Notes: generated by a model from the letters alone, not told the origin. 64,000 nucleotides of DNA from Prochlorococcus marinus str. MIT 9211 (GCF_000018585.1 NC_009976.1:62001-126000), one strand, 5' to 3'. Positions 53,396-62,555 are shown, counted from the stretch's first letter. Translations and numbers: made by a program.

Positions 53396-55084
53396 ATGAG
53401 GCTTAGTAATACTTCTAATTCCCTTATTCCTACTTATTGGGATGTAGTTGTCATAGGTGCTGGCGCGGCTGGTCTAATGACTTGTCTTGAGATGCCTTCT
53501 AATTTGAAAATATTGCTTTTAAATAGAAATACCAGCAAAAGGTCATCTAGTCGATGGGCTCAAGGAGGGATAGCGGCAGTCACTCGATTTGAAGATAGTT
53601 TTGCAAGTCATGCAGAAGATACTTTTAAGGCAGGAGCAGGGTTATGCGATTCTGATGCAGTAAAAATGCTTGTCGAAGAAGCCCCTAAATGTGTTCAGCG
53701 TCTACAGAATTTGGGAATGGAATTTGATAGAGATAACAATGGCCTTGCTACAACCTTAGAGGCTGCTCATTCTCATAGAAGGGTTTTGCATGTTCAGGAT
53801 CGCACAGGAAGAGCATTAGTAGAGGTGCTTAGGGATCAAGTTGAACAGCGTTCTAATATTCTTCATAGACGAGGCGTTCGAGTTACTCAACTTTTAGTTG
53901 ACAATAATCATTGTTTTGGAGTGCAGCTACTAGATGGACCTTATTTGCACTCTGTTTTGTCAAGAGCAGTGGTTTTGGCTTCAGGGGGCGGTGGTCATTT
54001 GTTTAAAAACACTACTAATCCTGCTCAAGCATGTGGAGAAGGCTTGGCCTTGGCTTGGAACGCAGGCGCAGCTATAGAGGATCTTGAATTTGTTCAATTT
54101 CACCCTACTGCTTTAAAGCTGAAAGGAGCTTCATGCTTTTTAATCTCTGAAGCTGTCCGAGGTGAAGGTGCTGTTTTAGTTGATCATTTTGGCAATAGTC
54201 CTGTGTCTCATCTAGCAAGGAAAGATCTCGCTTCAAGAGATCAAGTTAGTAGGGCTTTGTTTCAAGCTATGCAAAGCCAGAAAGTAAATCATTTAGGCCT
54301 GGATTTAACGCGGATTCCTCCAAAGAAAATTGAAACTCGGTTTCCTTCCATTCTTCAAAGATGTAGAGAATTTGGTGTAGACCCTATGAAAACTGTAATT
54401 CCAGTTGCACCGGCAGCACATTATTGGATGGGTGGTGTTGCCACGGATTTGAATGCTGCAACATCCTTATCAGGTCTTTATGCAGTTGGCGAGGTTGCTT
54501 GTACTGGTGTTCATGGAGCAAATAGATTAGCAAGTAATTCATTGATGGAATGTCTTGTATTCGCTAGGAAAATGTCAGCAATTGAGTTAATAGATAGTTG
54601 TAAGTTGCCACGCATTACCAAAGAGCTAATTACAGTTGATTCATCAATCCCACTACAGGGAAAATTAAGTACTGATTATTTAACAAATGCTATTGAAGAT
54701 TTAAGGCAATTATGTTGGAAGCAAGCAGGTGTAGATAGAACAGAAAAAGGAATGATGTATGCAATCAGATCTATTAAAAAGGATCTTGATTGTTTAAATA
54801 AGGAGCCATTATTAGAATTTCTTAGAAATCAAAATATTGATATATGTAATTATTTCAATGAAAGTAACCGTAAGTCTTTAAATCTTCTTTTGGATTTAAG
54901 TCATAGACAACTTAGTAGTTTATTAATGTTGCAAGCTTGCTTATTCAGAAAGGAAAGTAGAGGAGGACATTTTAGACGCGATTCACCTCACCAATTACCT
55001 TTTTGGAAGTGCCACTCGAGGCAAATTTTAGGCAAAGAAATTGCTACAAGGCCAATTGAAAATTCACTTTCTAGAAATCCCTAG
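53396..55084 (+). CDS. nadB: L-aspartate oxidase
   Basis: The 562-aa flavoprotein has the FAD site VVVIGAGAAGLMTCLEM near residue 20, then SSRWAQGGIAAVTRFEDSFA, AAHSHRRVLHVQDRTGRALV near 124, EFVQFHPTAL near 240, SEAVRGEGAVL, and GANRLASNSLMECLVFARKM near 382. It turns aspartate into iminoaspartate for NAD synthesis. The same fold includes succinate dehydrogenase subunit A, but the short length and the pattern ASNSLLE favour NadB. ATG at 53396. Its last 14 bp overlap the convergent VKOR gene. Confidence 0.94.
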   Translation: MRLSNTSNSLIPTYWDVVVIGAGAAGLMTCLEMPSNLKILLLNRNTSKRSSSRWAQGGIAAVTRFEDSFASHAEDTFKAGAGLCDSDAVKMLVEEAPKCVQRLQNLGMEFDRDNNGLATTLEAAHSHRRVLHVQDRTGRALVEVLRDQVEQRSNILHRRGVRVTQLLVDNNHCFGVQLLDGPYLHSVLSRAVVLASGGGGHLFKNTTNPAQACGEGLALAWNAGAAIEDLEFVQFHPTALKLKGASCFLISEAVRGEGAVLVDHFGNSPVSHLARKDLASRDQVSRALFQAMQSQKVNHLGLDLTRIPPKKIETRFPSILQRCREFGVDPMKTVIPVAPAAHYWMGGVATDLNAATSLSGLYAVGEVACTGVHGANRLASNSLMECLVFARKMSAIELIDSCKLPRITKELITVDSSIPLQGKLSTDYLTNAIEDLRQLCWKQAGVDRTEKGMMYAIRSIKKDLDCLNKEPLLEFLRNQNIDICNYFNESNRKSLNLLLDLSHRQLSSLLMLQACLFRKESRGGHFRRDSPHQLPFWKCHSRQILGKEIATRPIENSLSRNP

Positions 55085-56021
55085 GACCTTTGTAATTACT
55101 AATATTTGCTAATTCATTTAGAGACTTTATTCCAGCTTCAATTTTTCCATTTATCTCCCATGATGGGAATCCTGTGATTTCTTTTTCTTGGCAAAGCTTA
55201 GTTTGGCTATTGATTCCATCTGGAGCACATTCCACTAATAAAAGCTTCGAACTTGCTTCCTTCCCAAACATTTCGTTTTGCTCATGACAATGAGGGCACC
55301 AATATGCAGAGTATTTAACTGCTCCTATAGAGGTTAAATGTTCTGCAAGGGCTATAGCAGAAGGTGTGCTTTTTGAAAGTACTATTGGGGCTGAACCTGC
55401 TTCAGGATTTAGCCCAGCCTTTAATGGACTTGAGTCAACAGATGAGGACCAAATTAAACCACCTAGTAATACAGTAATTGATATTAGGAAACCTTTGAAT
55501 ATCATTTCTCTTGGATCATCCCATGCTCCTCCAATCATAGTTAAAATTAAAATTGATATTGAAAGAAATGCCGAAAGAATACAAAAAAAACAAAATGCTT
55601 TTATTTTTAAAAGCATTATCCCAATTAGAAGAAGGCTAAAAATAGCCATACCAGTTGAGAGAAAAAACAGACTCCACCATGTAGCTCTTGAGAAATCCCT
55701 TTTTCTTTCAGCAAGTATTGGAAGGAAAGGCAATATTGCTAAAATTAATACTGTCAAATAGCTGAGAAAACCAATAAAAGACAGGGGAATTGAATAACCA
55801 TTCCCCTGAAAAATATTGCCCCATGGACTATTTAGAACTTTGTCACACCCTGCGGCACCACCGGGACAGGTAAGTGCGCCAACCCATCCCCATTTATGTA
55901 GTGTGATAGAACCTGTATCTATTACTCCTATTGTTGAAAGTATTGCAATGGTAATTCTTGCCACTTTGGAGCCCTGTTCATTACGGCGTCGACTTTTAAG
56001 GCGAGATGAGCTCATATTCAT
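55071..56021 (-). CDS. VKOR-thioredoxin fusion (disulphide-forming membrane protein)
   Basis: The 316-aa protein has a VKOR domain with about five spans (residues 20-190) that holds the loop Cys52/Cys59 (TCPGGAAGCDKVLNSPWG) and the active CxxC at Cys144/Cys147 (KAFCFFCILS), then a thioredoxin-like domain with CxxC at Cys242/Cys245 (YWCPHCHEQ). The fused thioredoxin passes disulphides from quinone-linked VKOR to lumenal or periplasmic proteins; plant LTO1 is the known relative. ATG at 56021. It overlaps nadB by 14 bp and is divergent from rimO. Confidence 0.93.
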   Translation of the reverse strand: MNMSSSRLKSRRRNEQGSKVARITIAILSTIGVIDTGSITLHKWGWVGALTCPGGAAGCDKVLNSPWGNIFQGNGYSIPLSFIGFLSYLTVLILAILPFLPILAERKRDFSRATWWSLFFLSTGMAIFSLLLIGIMLLKIKAFCFFCILSAFLSISILILTMIGGAWDDPREMIFKGFLISITVLLGGLIWSSSVDSSPLKAGLNPEAGSAPIVLSKSTPSAIALAEHLTSIGAVKYSAYWCPHCHEQNEMFGKEASSKLLLVECAPDGINSQTKLCQEKEITGFPSWEINGKIEAGIKSLNELANISNYKGPRDF

Positions 56022-56108
56022 CAGAAAGACTTTTCAATTCTTGCAGCTTTCTGCGCAAGAAGCTTTTATTTTGATTAAAAGAATTTTATTTTGCTTGGAG
56101 TTGAGTTA

Positions 56109-57497
56109 ATGCATACATCTGTTTTCAAGGAACCTAAAAATAATGATGCTGTGCTCTCTAATCATTGCAATGCCTCAGTAGCTTTTTTGCATCTTGGTTG
56201 TGAGAAGAACTTAGTAGATACTGAACACATGATGGGGTTGTTGGCTAGTGAAGGTTATGGCGTTAGTAGCAATACTGATGATGCAGAAGTTGTTGTAGTG
56301 AATACTTGCAGTTTCATCGAGCAAGCTCGTGAAGAATCTGTTCGCGCATTAGTAGGACTAGCAGACCAGGGTAAAGAAATAATTATTGCTGGTTGCTTGG
56401 CTCAACATTTTAAAAGTGAGTTGCTTGAATCTATCCCCGAAGCCAAAGCTATTGTTGGCACTGGAGATTATCAAAATATTATTGAAGTGCTTCAAAGAGT
56501 TCGTCAGGGGGAAAGAGTTAACCAAGTAAGTGAAAATCCTAAGTTTGTTGGCGATGAAAACCTACCTCGCTATAGGACAACTGGTCGATTTGTTTCGTAT
56601 TTAAAGGTCGCTGAAGGATGTAATTACCGATGCGCTTTTTGCATTATTCCAACTTTGAGAGGAAATCAACGTAGCAGATCTGTTCAATCAATTGTTAATG
56701 AAGCGAACCAATTAGCCAAAGAAGGTATTCAAGAATTAATTTTAATTAGTCAGATCACAACTAATTATGGAATGGACCTATATGGAAGGCCTTATCTTGC
56801 AGACCTTTTAAGAGCACTTAGTCATGTAGATATTCCTTGGATTCGTATTCATTATGCTTATCCAACCGGTTTAACTCCAGAAGTTGTTTTGGCATATAAG
56901 GAAGTACCCAACGTATTGCCATATTTTGACTTGCCTTTGCAACATAGTCATCCAGATGTTTTAAGAGCAATGAATCGCCCTTGGCAATCAGATGTTAGCT
57001 CTGCTCTGCTTAATCGGATTAAAGAGCAATTACCAGAAGCTGTTATGCGCACAACCTTAATAGTTGGCTTTCCTGGAGAGACAAAAGCACAATTTGACCA
57101 TCTTTGTGCTTTTGTAGAAAACCAGAAATTTGATCATGTTGGAGTATTTGCTTTCTCCAGAGAAGAGGGTACTGAGGCTGCAAAACTTCCTAATCAGGTG
57201 CCTTTTGAAATTGCACAAGCTAGAAAAGATAAACTTGTTGCTATTCAACAACCTATATCAGCTGCCAAAAACCAAGCCTTAATAGGACAAACTGTAGACG
57301 TTTTGATTGAACGTGAAGATCTTGCGACAGGAGAGTTAATTGGCCGCTCAGCTAGATTTGCTCCTGAGGTTGATGGAGAAGTTAGATTGCGTCCCTCCCA
57401 AGTTTTGTTTAATGATCTTCATGGGAAGATAGTTCCTGCATTGATTACAGGCTCTGAGCTATATGATCTAACAGGTGAAATAAATCATTTAAATTAA
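56109..57497 (+). CDS. rimO: Ribosomal protein S12 methylthiotransferase RimO
   Basis: From ATG 56109 the 462-aa protein has an N-terminal UPF0004 domain with three Cys residues ([34 protein letters not shown]), the radical-SAM motif [20 protein letters not shown] near residue 175, and a C-terminal TRAM domain ([20 protein letters not shown]). GxQRSRS and LGCEKN-L-D point to RimO rather than MiaB. It adds a methylthio group to Asp89 of S12 and holds two [4Fe-4S] clusters. Confidence 0.93.
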   Translation: MHTSVFKEPKNNDAVLSNHCNASVAFLHLGCEKNLVDTEHMMGLLASEGYGVSSNTDDAEVVVVNTCSFIEQAREESVRALVGLADQGKEIIIAGCLAQHFKSELLESIPEAKAIVGTGDYQNIIEVLQRVRQGERVNQVSENPKFVGDENLPRYRTTGRFVSYLKVAEGCNYRCAFCIIPTLRGNQRSRSVQSIVNEANQLAKEGIQELILISQITTNYGMDLYGRPYLADLLRALSHVDIPWIRIHYAYPTGLTPEVVLAYKEVPNVLPYFDLPLQHSHPDVLRAMNRPWQSDVSSALLNRIKEQLPEAVMRTTLIVGFPGETKAQFDHLCAFVENQKFDHVGVFAFSREEGTEAAKLPNQVPFEIAQARKDKLVAIQQPISAAKNQALIGQTVDVLIEREDLATGELIGRSARFAPEVDGEVRLRPSQVLFNDLHGKIVPALITGSELYDLTGEINHLN

Positions 57498-57586
57498 ATC
57501 AACTTGATTGCTTTTAATATTTTTTGTATAGCAAAAGCTGCTCCTAGGCCAAGTACAACTATGCCGAAGTAAAAAACAATTCCCAT
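57494..57586 (-). CDS. petL: 30-aa single-span peptide, PetL-like (cytochrome b6f subunit)
   Basis: ATG at 57586 opens 30 codons: [20 protein letters not shown] followed by [10 protein letters not shown]. One span with a short polar end in IKLI or similar is the plan of PetL, the smallest subunit of the cytochrome b6f complex, in which it stabilises the dimer. Its stop overlaps the convergent rimO stop by 4 bp. The name rests on remembered resemblance of the ending and size; another tiny membrane subunit is possible. Confidence 0.5.
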   Translation of the reverse strand: MGIVFYFGIVVLGLGAAFAIQKILKAIKLI

Positions 57587-57659
57587 TCTAGAAAAATGAT
57601 CCAACACTATTCGAACAGATTAATCTATGATTTGTTCAGGAGTAAAGGAGGTTTGATTT

Positions 57660-58079
57660 TTAGTCTTGAACATATGCAATTCCATGAATGAGGCAGTATT
57701 CAGCCTTTTGGAGTTCTCTCCCTAGATATAACGCATGATCTAAACGACTGATAAGTATAGTCTCTTTTTCTACTTCTGAGAGTTTGATACCTAGCTCTTT
57801 TGCAGTTTGACCTTTATAAACCTTGTTTGGACAACGCTTTTCACCTTTTTCACATTTAATTGGTTTGCCTGTATCAGGATCAATTGCTCTACCAAGCTTA
57901 TCTATATCGTTTTTATAGTGCTCTACAATAATTTCCTTAGTGTCCTGATCTAGTTTAATTATAAAGTAACCCTTTGGATCTAAGGCTATAAATCGCCTGG
58001 AATGTTTTTCATCAATATTTGCTATTTCTTTCGATAATGCTTCAGAGTACATTTTTTGGATCATAGATTCAGTGTCCAA
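57660..58079 (-). CDS. DUF4346 protein
   Basis: The 139-aa protein ends with SRLDHALYLGRELQKAEYCL then IHGIAYVQD, the diagnostic end of DUF4346, a domain seen in cyanobacteria and elsewhere fused to folate- or pterin-linked enzymes and related to methyltransferase subunit MtrA. The middle has DPKGYFIIKLDQDTKEIIVE and four Cys residues of which CEKGEKRCPNK may bind metal. ATG at 58079. Function is unknown. Confidence 0.8.
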   Translation of the reverse strand: MDTESMIQKMYSEALSKEIANIDEKHSRRFIALDPKGYFIIKLDQDTKEIIVEHYKNDIDKLGRAIDPDTGKPIKCEKGEKRCPNKVYKGQTAKELGIKLSEVEKETILISRLDHALYLGRELQKAEYCLIHGIAYVQD

Positions 58080-58245
58080 TCAGCATAAATATGGAATTCA
58101 AAAAGCTTTTTGATGTATGAATATTTTACGCATGATCAATCAAATTCGATATTTTATTTTCATATGAAAAGATGGTTTTTTGGGAAAATAGATTTTTCTT
58201 GGTACATATTGATAAGCAAGACTTGATCTTTCGTTTTTTTGCGGA

Positions 58246-58482
58246 ATGATTAGTATCAAGAAATATAGGCTTGTAATGCTTTTCCCTCTAATTAGGTCTA
58301 GAAGTGAACTAGCTTTACTTACTAGAGAATTATCTGGAAATTCTAAGGCCAACTTGAAATCTACTGAAAATAGCTTTGGCACTGGCAACACTATTCTTAG
58401 TGAGAAGAACCATCGATTAAAGATTAAAAAAACCTACCAAAAAGAAACTGGTAACTATTTGAAGAAGAAATTGCCTGTTTAA
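58246..58482 (+). CDS. Possible small basic protein, 78 aa
   Basis: An open frame from ATG 58246 encodes a Lys/Arg-rich product (SIKKYRLVMLFPLIRSRSEL at the start; KIKKTYQKETGNYLKKKLPV at the end). It stops 2 bp before the start of the 47-aa zinc-ribbon frame, which fits a two-gene unit. There is no known motif, and an open frame also runs on the other strand at 58140-58391, so this may be a chance frame. Confidence 0.3.
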   Translation: MISIKKYRLVMLFPLIRSRSELALLTRELSGNSKANLKSTENSFGTGNTILSEKNHRLKIKKTYQKETGNYLKKKLPV

Positions 58483-58484
58483 TT

Positions 58485-58628
58485 ATGAGGTTGAAATTTA
58501 TTGGCTATTGTAATTTATGTTTGAATTGGTTCTCATTTAATCGATTCCTGCCTTTATCTATGATGAGAAACGATGAGAAAAAGTGTACATATTGTGGATC
58601 TCAACTAACTATTAAGAAATGGACTTGA
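58485..58628 (+). CDS. 47-aa putative zinc-ribbon protein
   Basis: ATG at 58485 opens 47 codons with two CxxC knuckles: YCNLCLNW near residue 8 and CTYCGSQ near 37, spaced to bind one zinc ion. The rest is basic and aromatic. Such tiny zinc ribbons are common in picocyanobacteria but mostly unstudied. It follows the 78-aa frame by 2 bp; stop is convergent with the 72-aa gene, 2 bp apart. Confidence 0.5.
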   Translation: MRLKFIGYCNLCLNWFSFNRFLPLSMMRNDEKKCTYCGSQLTIKKWT

Positions 58629-58630
58629 GT

Positions 58631-58849
58631 CTAATTAGAGATCAAACTCTTTAATGCTAGTAGTAATATTAGATTAACAACAATAAATGATATATATACA
58701 ATTCTTGGATTCTTTAATCCTTTAGGTGCAGTCATTTCAACTCCAAATAACCTGAATAGAACTTGTTTATCGTCATTGTCATACTGTAAAAGCCCCTTAG
58801 ATTCAGGATCAGATTGATTCTCGCTTTTTATATTTCCTTGGTCTTCCAT
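58631..58849 (-). CDS. Tail-anchored small membrane protein, 72 aa
   Basis: The 72-aa protein has an acidic N-terminal half (MEDQGNIKSENQSDPESKG), a middle QVLFRLFGVEMTAPKGLKNP and a C-terminal span (VYISFIVVNLILLLALKSLI). The F-G-V-x-M-x-A-P-K-G block looks conserved. It lies 26 bp after the FemAB-like gene on the same strand. Function is unknown. Confidence 0.65.
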   Translation of the reverse strand: MEDQGNIKSENQSDPESKGLLQYDNDDKQVLFRLFGVEMTAPKGLKNPRIVYISFIVVNLILLLALKSLISN

Positions 58850-58875
58850 AGACTTATTAAAAAACTATATAAAAA

Positions 58876-60048
58876 CTATAGTTCTGGAGCATTGGATTTA
58901 AAAGGAACTTCATTGTTTGATGTATTGATTTCTTCATTAATATAACTGTTGATCTTTGGAAGCCATTCTTTTATCAGCTGATTCATATCTCTTTGATACC
59001 ACTTGTGCAGACTGGTTCTAGGAGTAGCAACAAATCCACGTCTACTTTTGTGCGATCCTCCTGCGCCAGGATCAAAGCTTTTGATTCCATGCTTAATTGC
59101 CCATGTAATTGGAGAGTAATAACAAACTTCGAAATGTAGGCAATCAATTTCTTCCTTACTTCCCCAATATCGACCCCATAGCATGTTTTTATTTTTTATA
59201 CATAGCGACATAGCGACTGGTTCTTTTTTGTTTCCATGATGTGCACTAAAGAATAAAAGTTTATCTCTTTGGCTTTCTAATTCTAGACTTGTAAAGAATT
59301 CTTTTGTTAAATATTTGCTTCCCCATACTCCCCATTTGGCACAGTGTTGTTTATATAAATGATACATAGTATTTAAGATGCTCTGGTCAATTTCATTTGA
59401 ACTTATTGTTGAAATTACTAAACCAGATTTCTGAACAGATTTGCGCTCTCTTTTGATATTTCGTCTTTGATTAGAATTAAATTTATCAAGATATTCATCG
59501 AAGTTCTTTTCACCCTGAGATTGCCATATGCTTTGTCGATTCAACCATGGTAAATATTTTGACTTCTCTGCTATTTTCTTCCATTTAGGATCTACATAAA
59601 GGAAGTTACAACTTAGTATCCCATTTCGTATTGCGAATGTATCTATAATCTCTAACATTCTTATTGTTATTTCCTCTGCATTCTCTTCTGGTGAAATAAA
59701 GAATTTATACCCTTCTACTGGGCTTAGCGGACTCATCCCTATAAGTTTTGGATAATACCTAAGTCCTAATTCTTCAGATAATTTTACAAATGAATGATCA
59801 AATATAAATTCTCCATAACTGTGATTTTTTAAATATAGAGGTGCAAGTGCTATAGGCTTATTATCTTTCCAGATTCCTAGATGTATAGGTTGCCAGCCAA
59901 GCTTTGGCGAAATACTCCCAGAATGTTCTAATGAATAAAGCCAATCCCATTCAAAGAAAGGGTGCGAATCTTTATCCTGAAGATCTTTCCAATATTCTTT
60001 TGGTATTTCTTCAATTGATTTATGCCAAGTTGCTAAAATGTTTCCCAT
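58876..60048 (-). CDS. FemAB-like acetyltransferase-fold protein (DUF482/COG3146, peptidogalycan family)
   Basis: The 390-aa protein has a two-lobed GNAT-like plan. Family blocks are FFEWDWLYSLEHSGSISPKL near residue 31, NQRRNIKRERKSVQKSGL near 194, MLWGRYWGSKEEIDCLHFEV near 288 and FDPGAGGSHKSRRGFVATPR near 335 with the conserved K-x-x-R-G-F. Members are called peptidogalycan synthesis or recognition proteins, but no activity is proven. ATG at 60048; next gene upstream, 12 bp away, is the RibD-C protein. Confidence 0.87.
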   Translation of the reverse strand: MGNILATWHKSIEEIPKEYWKDLQDKDSHPFFEWDWLYSLEHSGSISPKLGWQPIHLGIWKDNKPIALAPLYLKNHSYGEFIFDHSFVKLSEELGLRYYPKLIGMSPLSPVEGYKFFISPEENAEEITIRMLEIIDTFAIRNGILSCNFLYVDPKWKKIAEKSKYLPWLNRQSIWQSQGEKNFDEYLDKFNSNQRRNIKRERKSVQKSGLVISTISSNEIDQSILNTMYHLYKQHCAKWGVWGSKYLTKEFFTSLELESQRDKLLFFSAHHGNKKEPVAMSLCIKNKNMLWGRYWGSKEEIDCLHFEVCYYSPITWAIKHGIKSFDPGAGGSHKSRRGFVATPRTSLHKWYQRDMNQLIKEWLPKINSYINEEINTSNNEVPFKSNAPEL

Positions 60049-60060
60049 AGAATCAATGCT

Positions 60061-60729
60061 TTAAGCATAATTTCTTATATACTGCAGCATTAATTCATTT
60101 CCTTCTAAGTATTCTGTTTTTTTTAATATCCAAGAATTTGATTTAGTAAGGTTATTAGGAAGGTTATTAGAATTTACCCATAGTTTTTCACCTCCTAATA
60201 CTTTAGGAATAATAGTAATTTGCAATTCATTAATCTTGTCTTCTATTAAAAATGATTCAACCAAGTCTGGACCACCTAGAAGAACTATTTTAGATAAACC
60301 CTTCTTTTTTAGTGTAGCTAAAGTCTCTGTCAAATTATTGTCAAATTCTAATATATTCTCAAATAAAGCTGAGCATATGTCTAATGTTTCAATTCTTTTT
60401 CTTGTTAACAACCAACGCCTAATCGGTTGGTCAAAAAAAGGCCATTGAGGGATAAAATTTGCTTCTTTACTAACTACTATGCAAATTGGCTGAGCGCCTT
60501 TTCTATTAAAAGAACGTTGTTTAATTAATTTAGGATTCTTAATTAGACAGGTATTTTTATGTGCTCTTAATGTACCAGCACCCATTAATGTTGCATCAGA
60601 CCAGGCTAAAGCTTGTTCTAAAACATCTCTGTCTCCTTTGCCGCCAATATGTTGCCCTGGCTTATCACTAAAACCTATCCTTCCATCTAAGCTTATAGCT
60701 AATACAAGCTTCACCCAAGGCAAACTCAA
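60061..60729 (-). CDS. RibD C-terminal / dihydrofolate-reductase-fold reductase
   Basis: The 222-aa protein has the RibD_C fold: KLVLAISLDGRIGFSDKPGQ near residue 7, GGKGDRDVLEQALAWSDATL then MGAGTLRAHKNTCLI near 51, and LLGGPDLVESFLIEDKINEL near 155 with the NADPH-binding GG. The deaminase half of RibD is absent. It could be the riboflavin-path reductase as a separate protein or another pterin-type reductase. ATG at 60729. A pterin-synthase-like gene lies just upstream. Confidence 0.82.
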   Translation of the reverse strand: MSLPWVKLVLAISLDGRIGFSDKPGQHIGGKGDRDVLEQALAWSDATLMGAGTLRAHKNTCLIKNPKLIKQRSFNRKGAQPICIVVSKEANFIPQWPFFDQPIRRWLLTRKRIETLDICSALFENILEFDNNLTETLATLKKKGLSKIVLLGGPDLVESFLIEDKINELQITIIPKVLGGEKLWVNSNNLPNNLTKSNSWILKKTEYLEGNELMLQYIRNYA

Positions 60730-60763
60730 AATTTTAATGATTACCCATTAGCTCTTTAATCTA

Positions 60764-61654
60764 TTAGATATTTTGACAACTTGAATCGTTTGGATAGATT
60801 TCGGCTGCATTGTTAGGACTCTCTTGCAGTCGGACTTTGTGCAAAGTAGCCCCAATTTCTTTGATTGGCTCGACTAGCCGGTCTGCAATATGAAGAGCAA
60901 TATTTTCCGCAGTTGGAACACATTTCGCAAAAAATGGAATATCTTTATTTAAAAAGGTGTGATCGAAAGGCTCTATAACTAAATCATCAACTAGTTTTTG
61001 TAATGCAGACAAATCACATATCATTCCGGTTCTACTATCTATCGCACCTTTGACAGTTATATCAACTAGGTAGTTATGACCATGCCCATGGGGTCGAGCA
61101 CATTTTCCATAGATTACTTCATTTTCATTTGGAGAAAGCTCTTCCCTCGCTAGCCGATGAGCTGCTGCAAAATGTTTCTGAATAGTTAGGTAAGCATTCA
61201 TATCTTCTCCACTGTAGTCCGCCCATAGGCTTTTCTGCTCGTAAAGTCTAAGTGAAACGATGGGAAGGTGAGGTTGGAGTCGATTCCATATGATTCGCAC
61301 TAATGCTTCAGTAGTTGGTAAACAACCTTCAGAAGTGCTGATATCAAATTCAGGCCATGTTTCATTTAAAAAACGAAAGTCAAGGTGATTGGTAACTTCT
61401 TGCCTGATTGCATGCTTCACTTCTGAAAGATTAAGAACCATTCCATCACTATCGAGTTCTCCTGCCATAGAGACAATTAACTCATAATTATGTCCATGGC
61501 CTGGAGCTAATGCACAGTTACCAAAGCAAGAAGCGTTATCATCATCTGACAATTCTGGTAGCCAGTAACGATGGCTTGAGCTAAAGCATGCTCTACGTGT
61601 GATTACACAAGAGCGTCCTTTGCCATGATTTGTATGAGATGTGATCTCAGTCAT
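60764..61654 (-). CDS. Tandem 6-pyruvoyl-tetrahydropterin synthase / QueD-family protein
   Basis: The 296-aa protein contains two PTPS-fold repeats in one chain. Repeat 1 (residues 20-145) has FSSSHRYWLPELS, CALAPGHGHNYELIVSMAGE and LDFRFLNETWP. Repeat 2 (155-285) has FAAAHRLAREELS, CARPHGHGHNYLVDITVKGA and FDHTFLNKDIPFF, then PTAENIALHIADRL. Both keep the zinc His residues and the catalytic Cys; the C-x4-GHGHNY form is closer to eukaryotic PTPS than to E. coli QueD. It likely makes a pterin or the queuosine precursor. ATG at 61654. Confidence 0.9.
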   Translation of the reverse strand: MTEITSHTNHGKGRSCVITRRACFSSSHRYWLPELSDDDNASCFGNCALAPGHGHNYELIVSMAGELDSDGMVLNLSEVKHAIRQEVTNHLDFRFLNETWPEFDISTSEGCLPTTEALVRIIWNRLQPHLPIVSLRLYEQKSLWADYSGEDMNAYLTIQKHFAAAHRLAREELSPNENEVIYGKCARPHGHGHNYLVDITVKGAIDSRTGMICDLSALQKLVDDLVIEPFDHTFLNKDIPFFAKCVPTAENIALHIADRLVEPIKEIGATLHKVRLQESPNNAAEIYPNDSSCQNI

Positions 61655-61706
61655 AAAAGTTTCACATCAACATTCATCTTAAGTAGCTTTCTTGCTTTCT
61701 GTCTTT

Positions 61707-62300
61707 ATGGATGATTTATCTCGTTTCAATCAAGTATGTAAAAAGTTAGGAGGTCGTAATCTTTATTTAGTAGGGATGATGGGATCTGGGAAGTCACGAA
61801 CAGGCCCAGTTTTAGCTAAAAAACTTTCGTATGGTTTTGTTGATGTTGATGATGTTATAGAAAAAGTTACTAATCAATCCATTTCAGAAATCTTTGACCA
61901 AGAAGGTGAAATTGGCTTTAGAGAGATAGAAACGCAAATTTTGCAAGAGATTGGTCAGAGACATTCTCTAGTTGTAGCAACTGGCGGAGGTATTGTTACT
62001 CGACCAGAAAATTGGGGAATATTGCATCAAGGTGTTGTTATTTGGATTGATCTAGATCGTGAGATTGCTTTGTCAAGATTGCGCTCTGATGAAACACCGA
62101 GACCATTACTTCAAAAAAACCTTGACGATAACTTTGACTGTTTATTTAAGGAGCGCTTGCCTATTTATTTGGAATCGGATGTACATCTTTCTGTTCGGGA
62201 AGAGTCTCCAGATGACGTTGCAATTGGTATATGCACTAACTTGCAATTGTTGCTTCTTAAAGATGAGGGTCTAGACGGACGGCAAACCATTGAAGAGTAA
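61707..62300 (+). CDS. aroK: Shikimate kinase
   Basis: From ATG 61707 the 197-aa P-loop kinase has LVGMMGSGKSRTGPVLAKKL near residue 22, the shikimate-binding DVDDVIE and GFREIETQILQEI, the GGG turn VVATGGGIVTRPEN near 90 and the lid RPLLQ near 128. It phosphorylates shikimate in aromatic amino-acid synthesis. The family's usual length is about 175-190. Its last 44 bp overlap the convergent crr7 gene. Confidence 0.95.
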   Translation: MDDLSRFNQVCKKLGGRNLYLVGMMGSGKSRTGPVLAKKLSYGFVDVDDVIEKVTNQSISEIFDQEGEIGFREIETQILQEIGQRHSLVVATGGGIVTRPENWGILHQGVVIWIDLDREIALSRLRSDETPRPLLQKNLDDNFDCLFKERLPIYLESDVHLSVREESPDDVAIGICTNLQLLLLKDEGLDGRQTIEE

Positions 62301-62517
62301 ACCCTGGTTTGATTTCAAGATCACATGCTGTATCTAATAATCTTTGAGCAGCAGATTCTACTGAGCCTTGGCTTTTGAGATCTTTTGGTAGTTCTTGTAA
62401 TTTACCTAACCAACTCTCTAACCAAAACAAGGTTTCATCTTTATCTAAAAATCTCTCTTCCTGACCAGGTTCAAGAACTACATAGTGGTCACAAGCGCGA
62501 ATTAGAGGATTTGACAT
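62257..62517 (-). CDS. CRR7-like protein (chlororespiratory reduction 7, DUF3571)
   Basis: I start at ATG 62517 (MSNPLIRACDHYVVLEPGQE); the open frame extends upstream but family similarity begins here. The 86-aa protein ends SAAQRLLDTACDLEIKPGFT then LQWFAVRLDPHL, a pattern I know from CRR7, which in plants is needed to assemble the thylakoid NDH complex. It is soluble. The last 44 bp overlap aroK end to end. Confidence 0.8.
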   Translation of the reverse strand: MSNPLIRACDHYVVLEPGQEERFLDKDETLFWLESWLGKLQELPKDLKSQGSVESAAQRLLDTACDLEIKPGFTLQWFAVRLDPHL

Positions 62518-62555
62518 GACAATCACTTTTGAACAGTTGGTAAGCTTCTTTCTTT

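Noticed and set aside
55366-56109. Plus-strand frames of 131 and 97 aa inside the VKOR gene
   Set aside because: The VKOR-thioredoxin protein has all its Cys pairs on the minus strand, so these are shadows.
58140-58391. 83-aa minus-strand frame
   Set aside because: It overlaps the 78-aa plus-strand frame, which has better spacing to the next gene; neither is strong and this one has no neighbour support.
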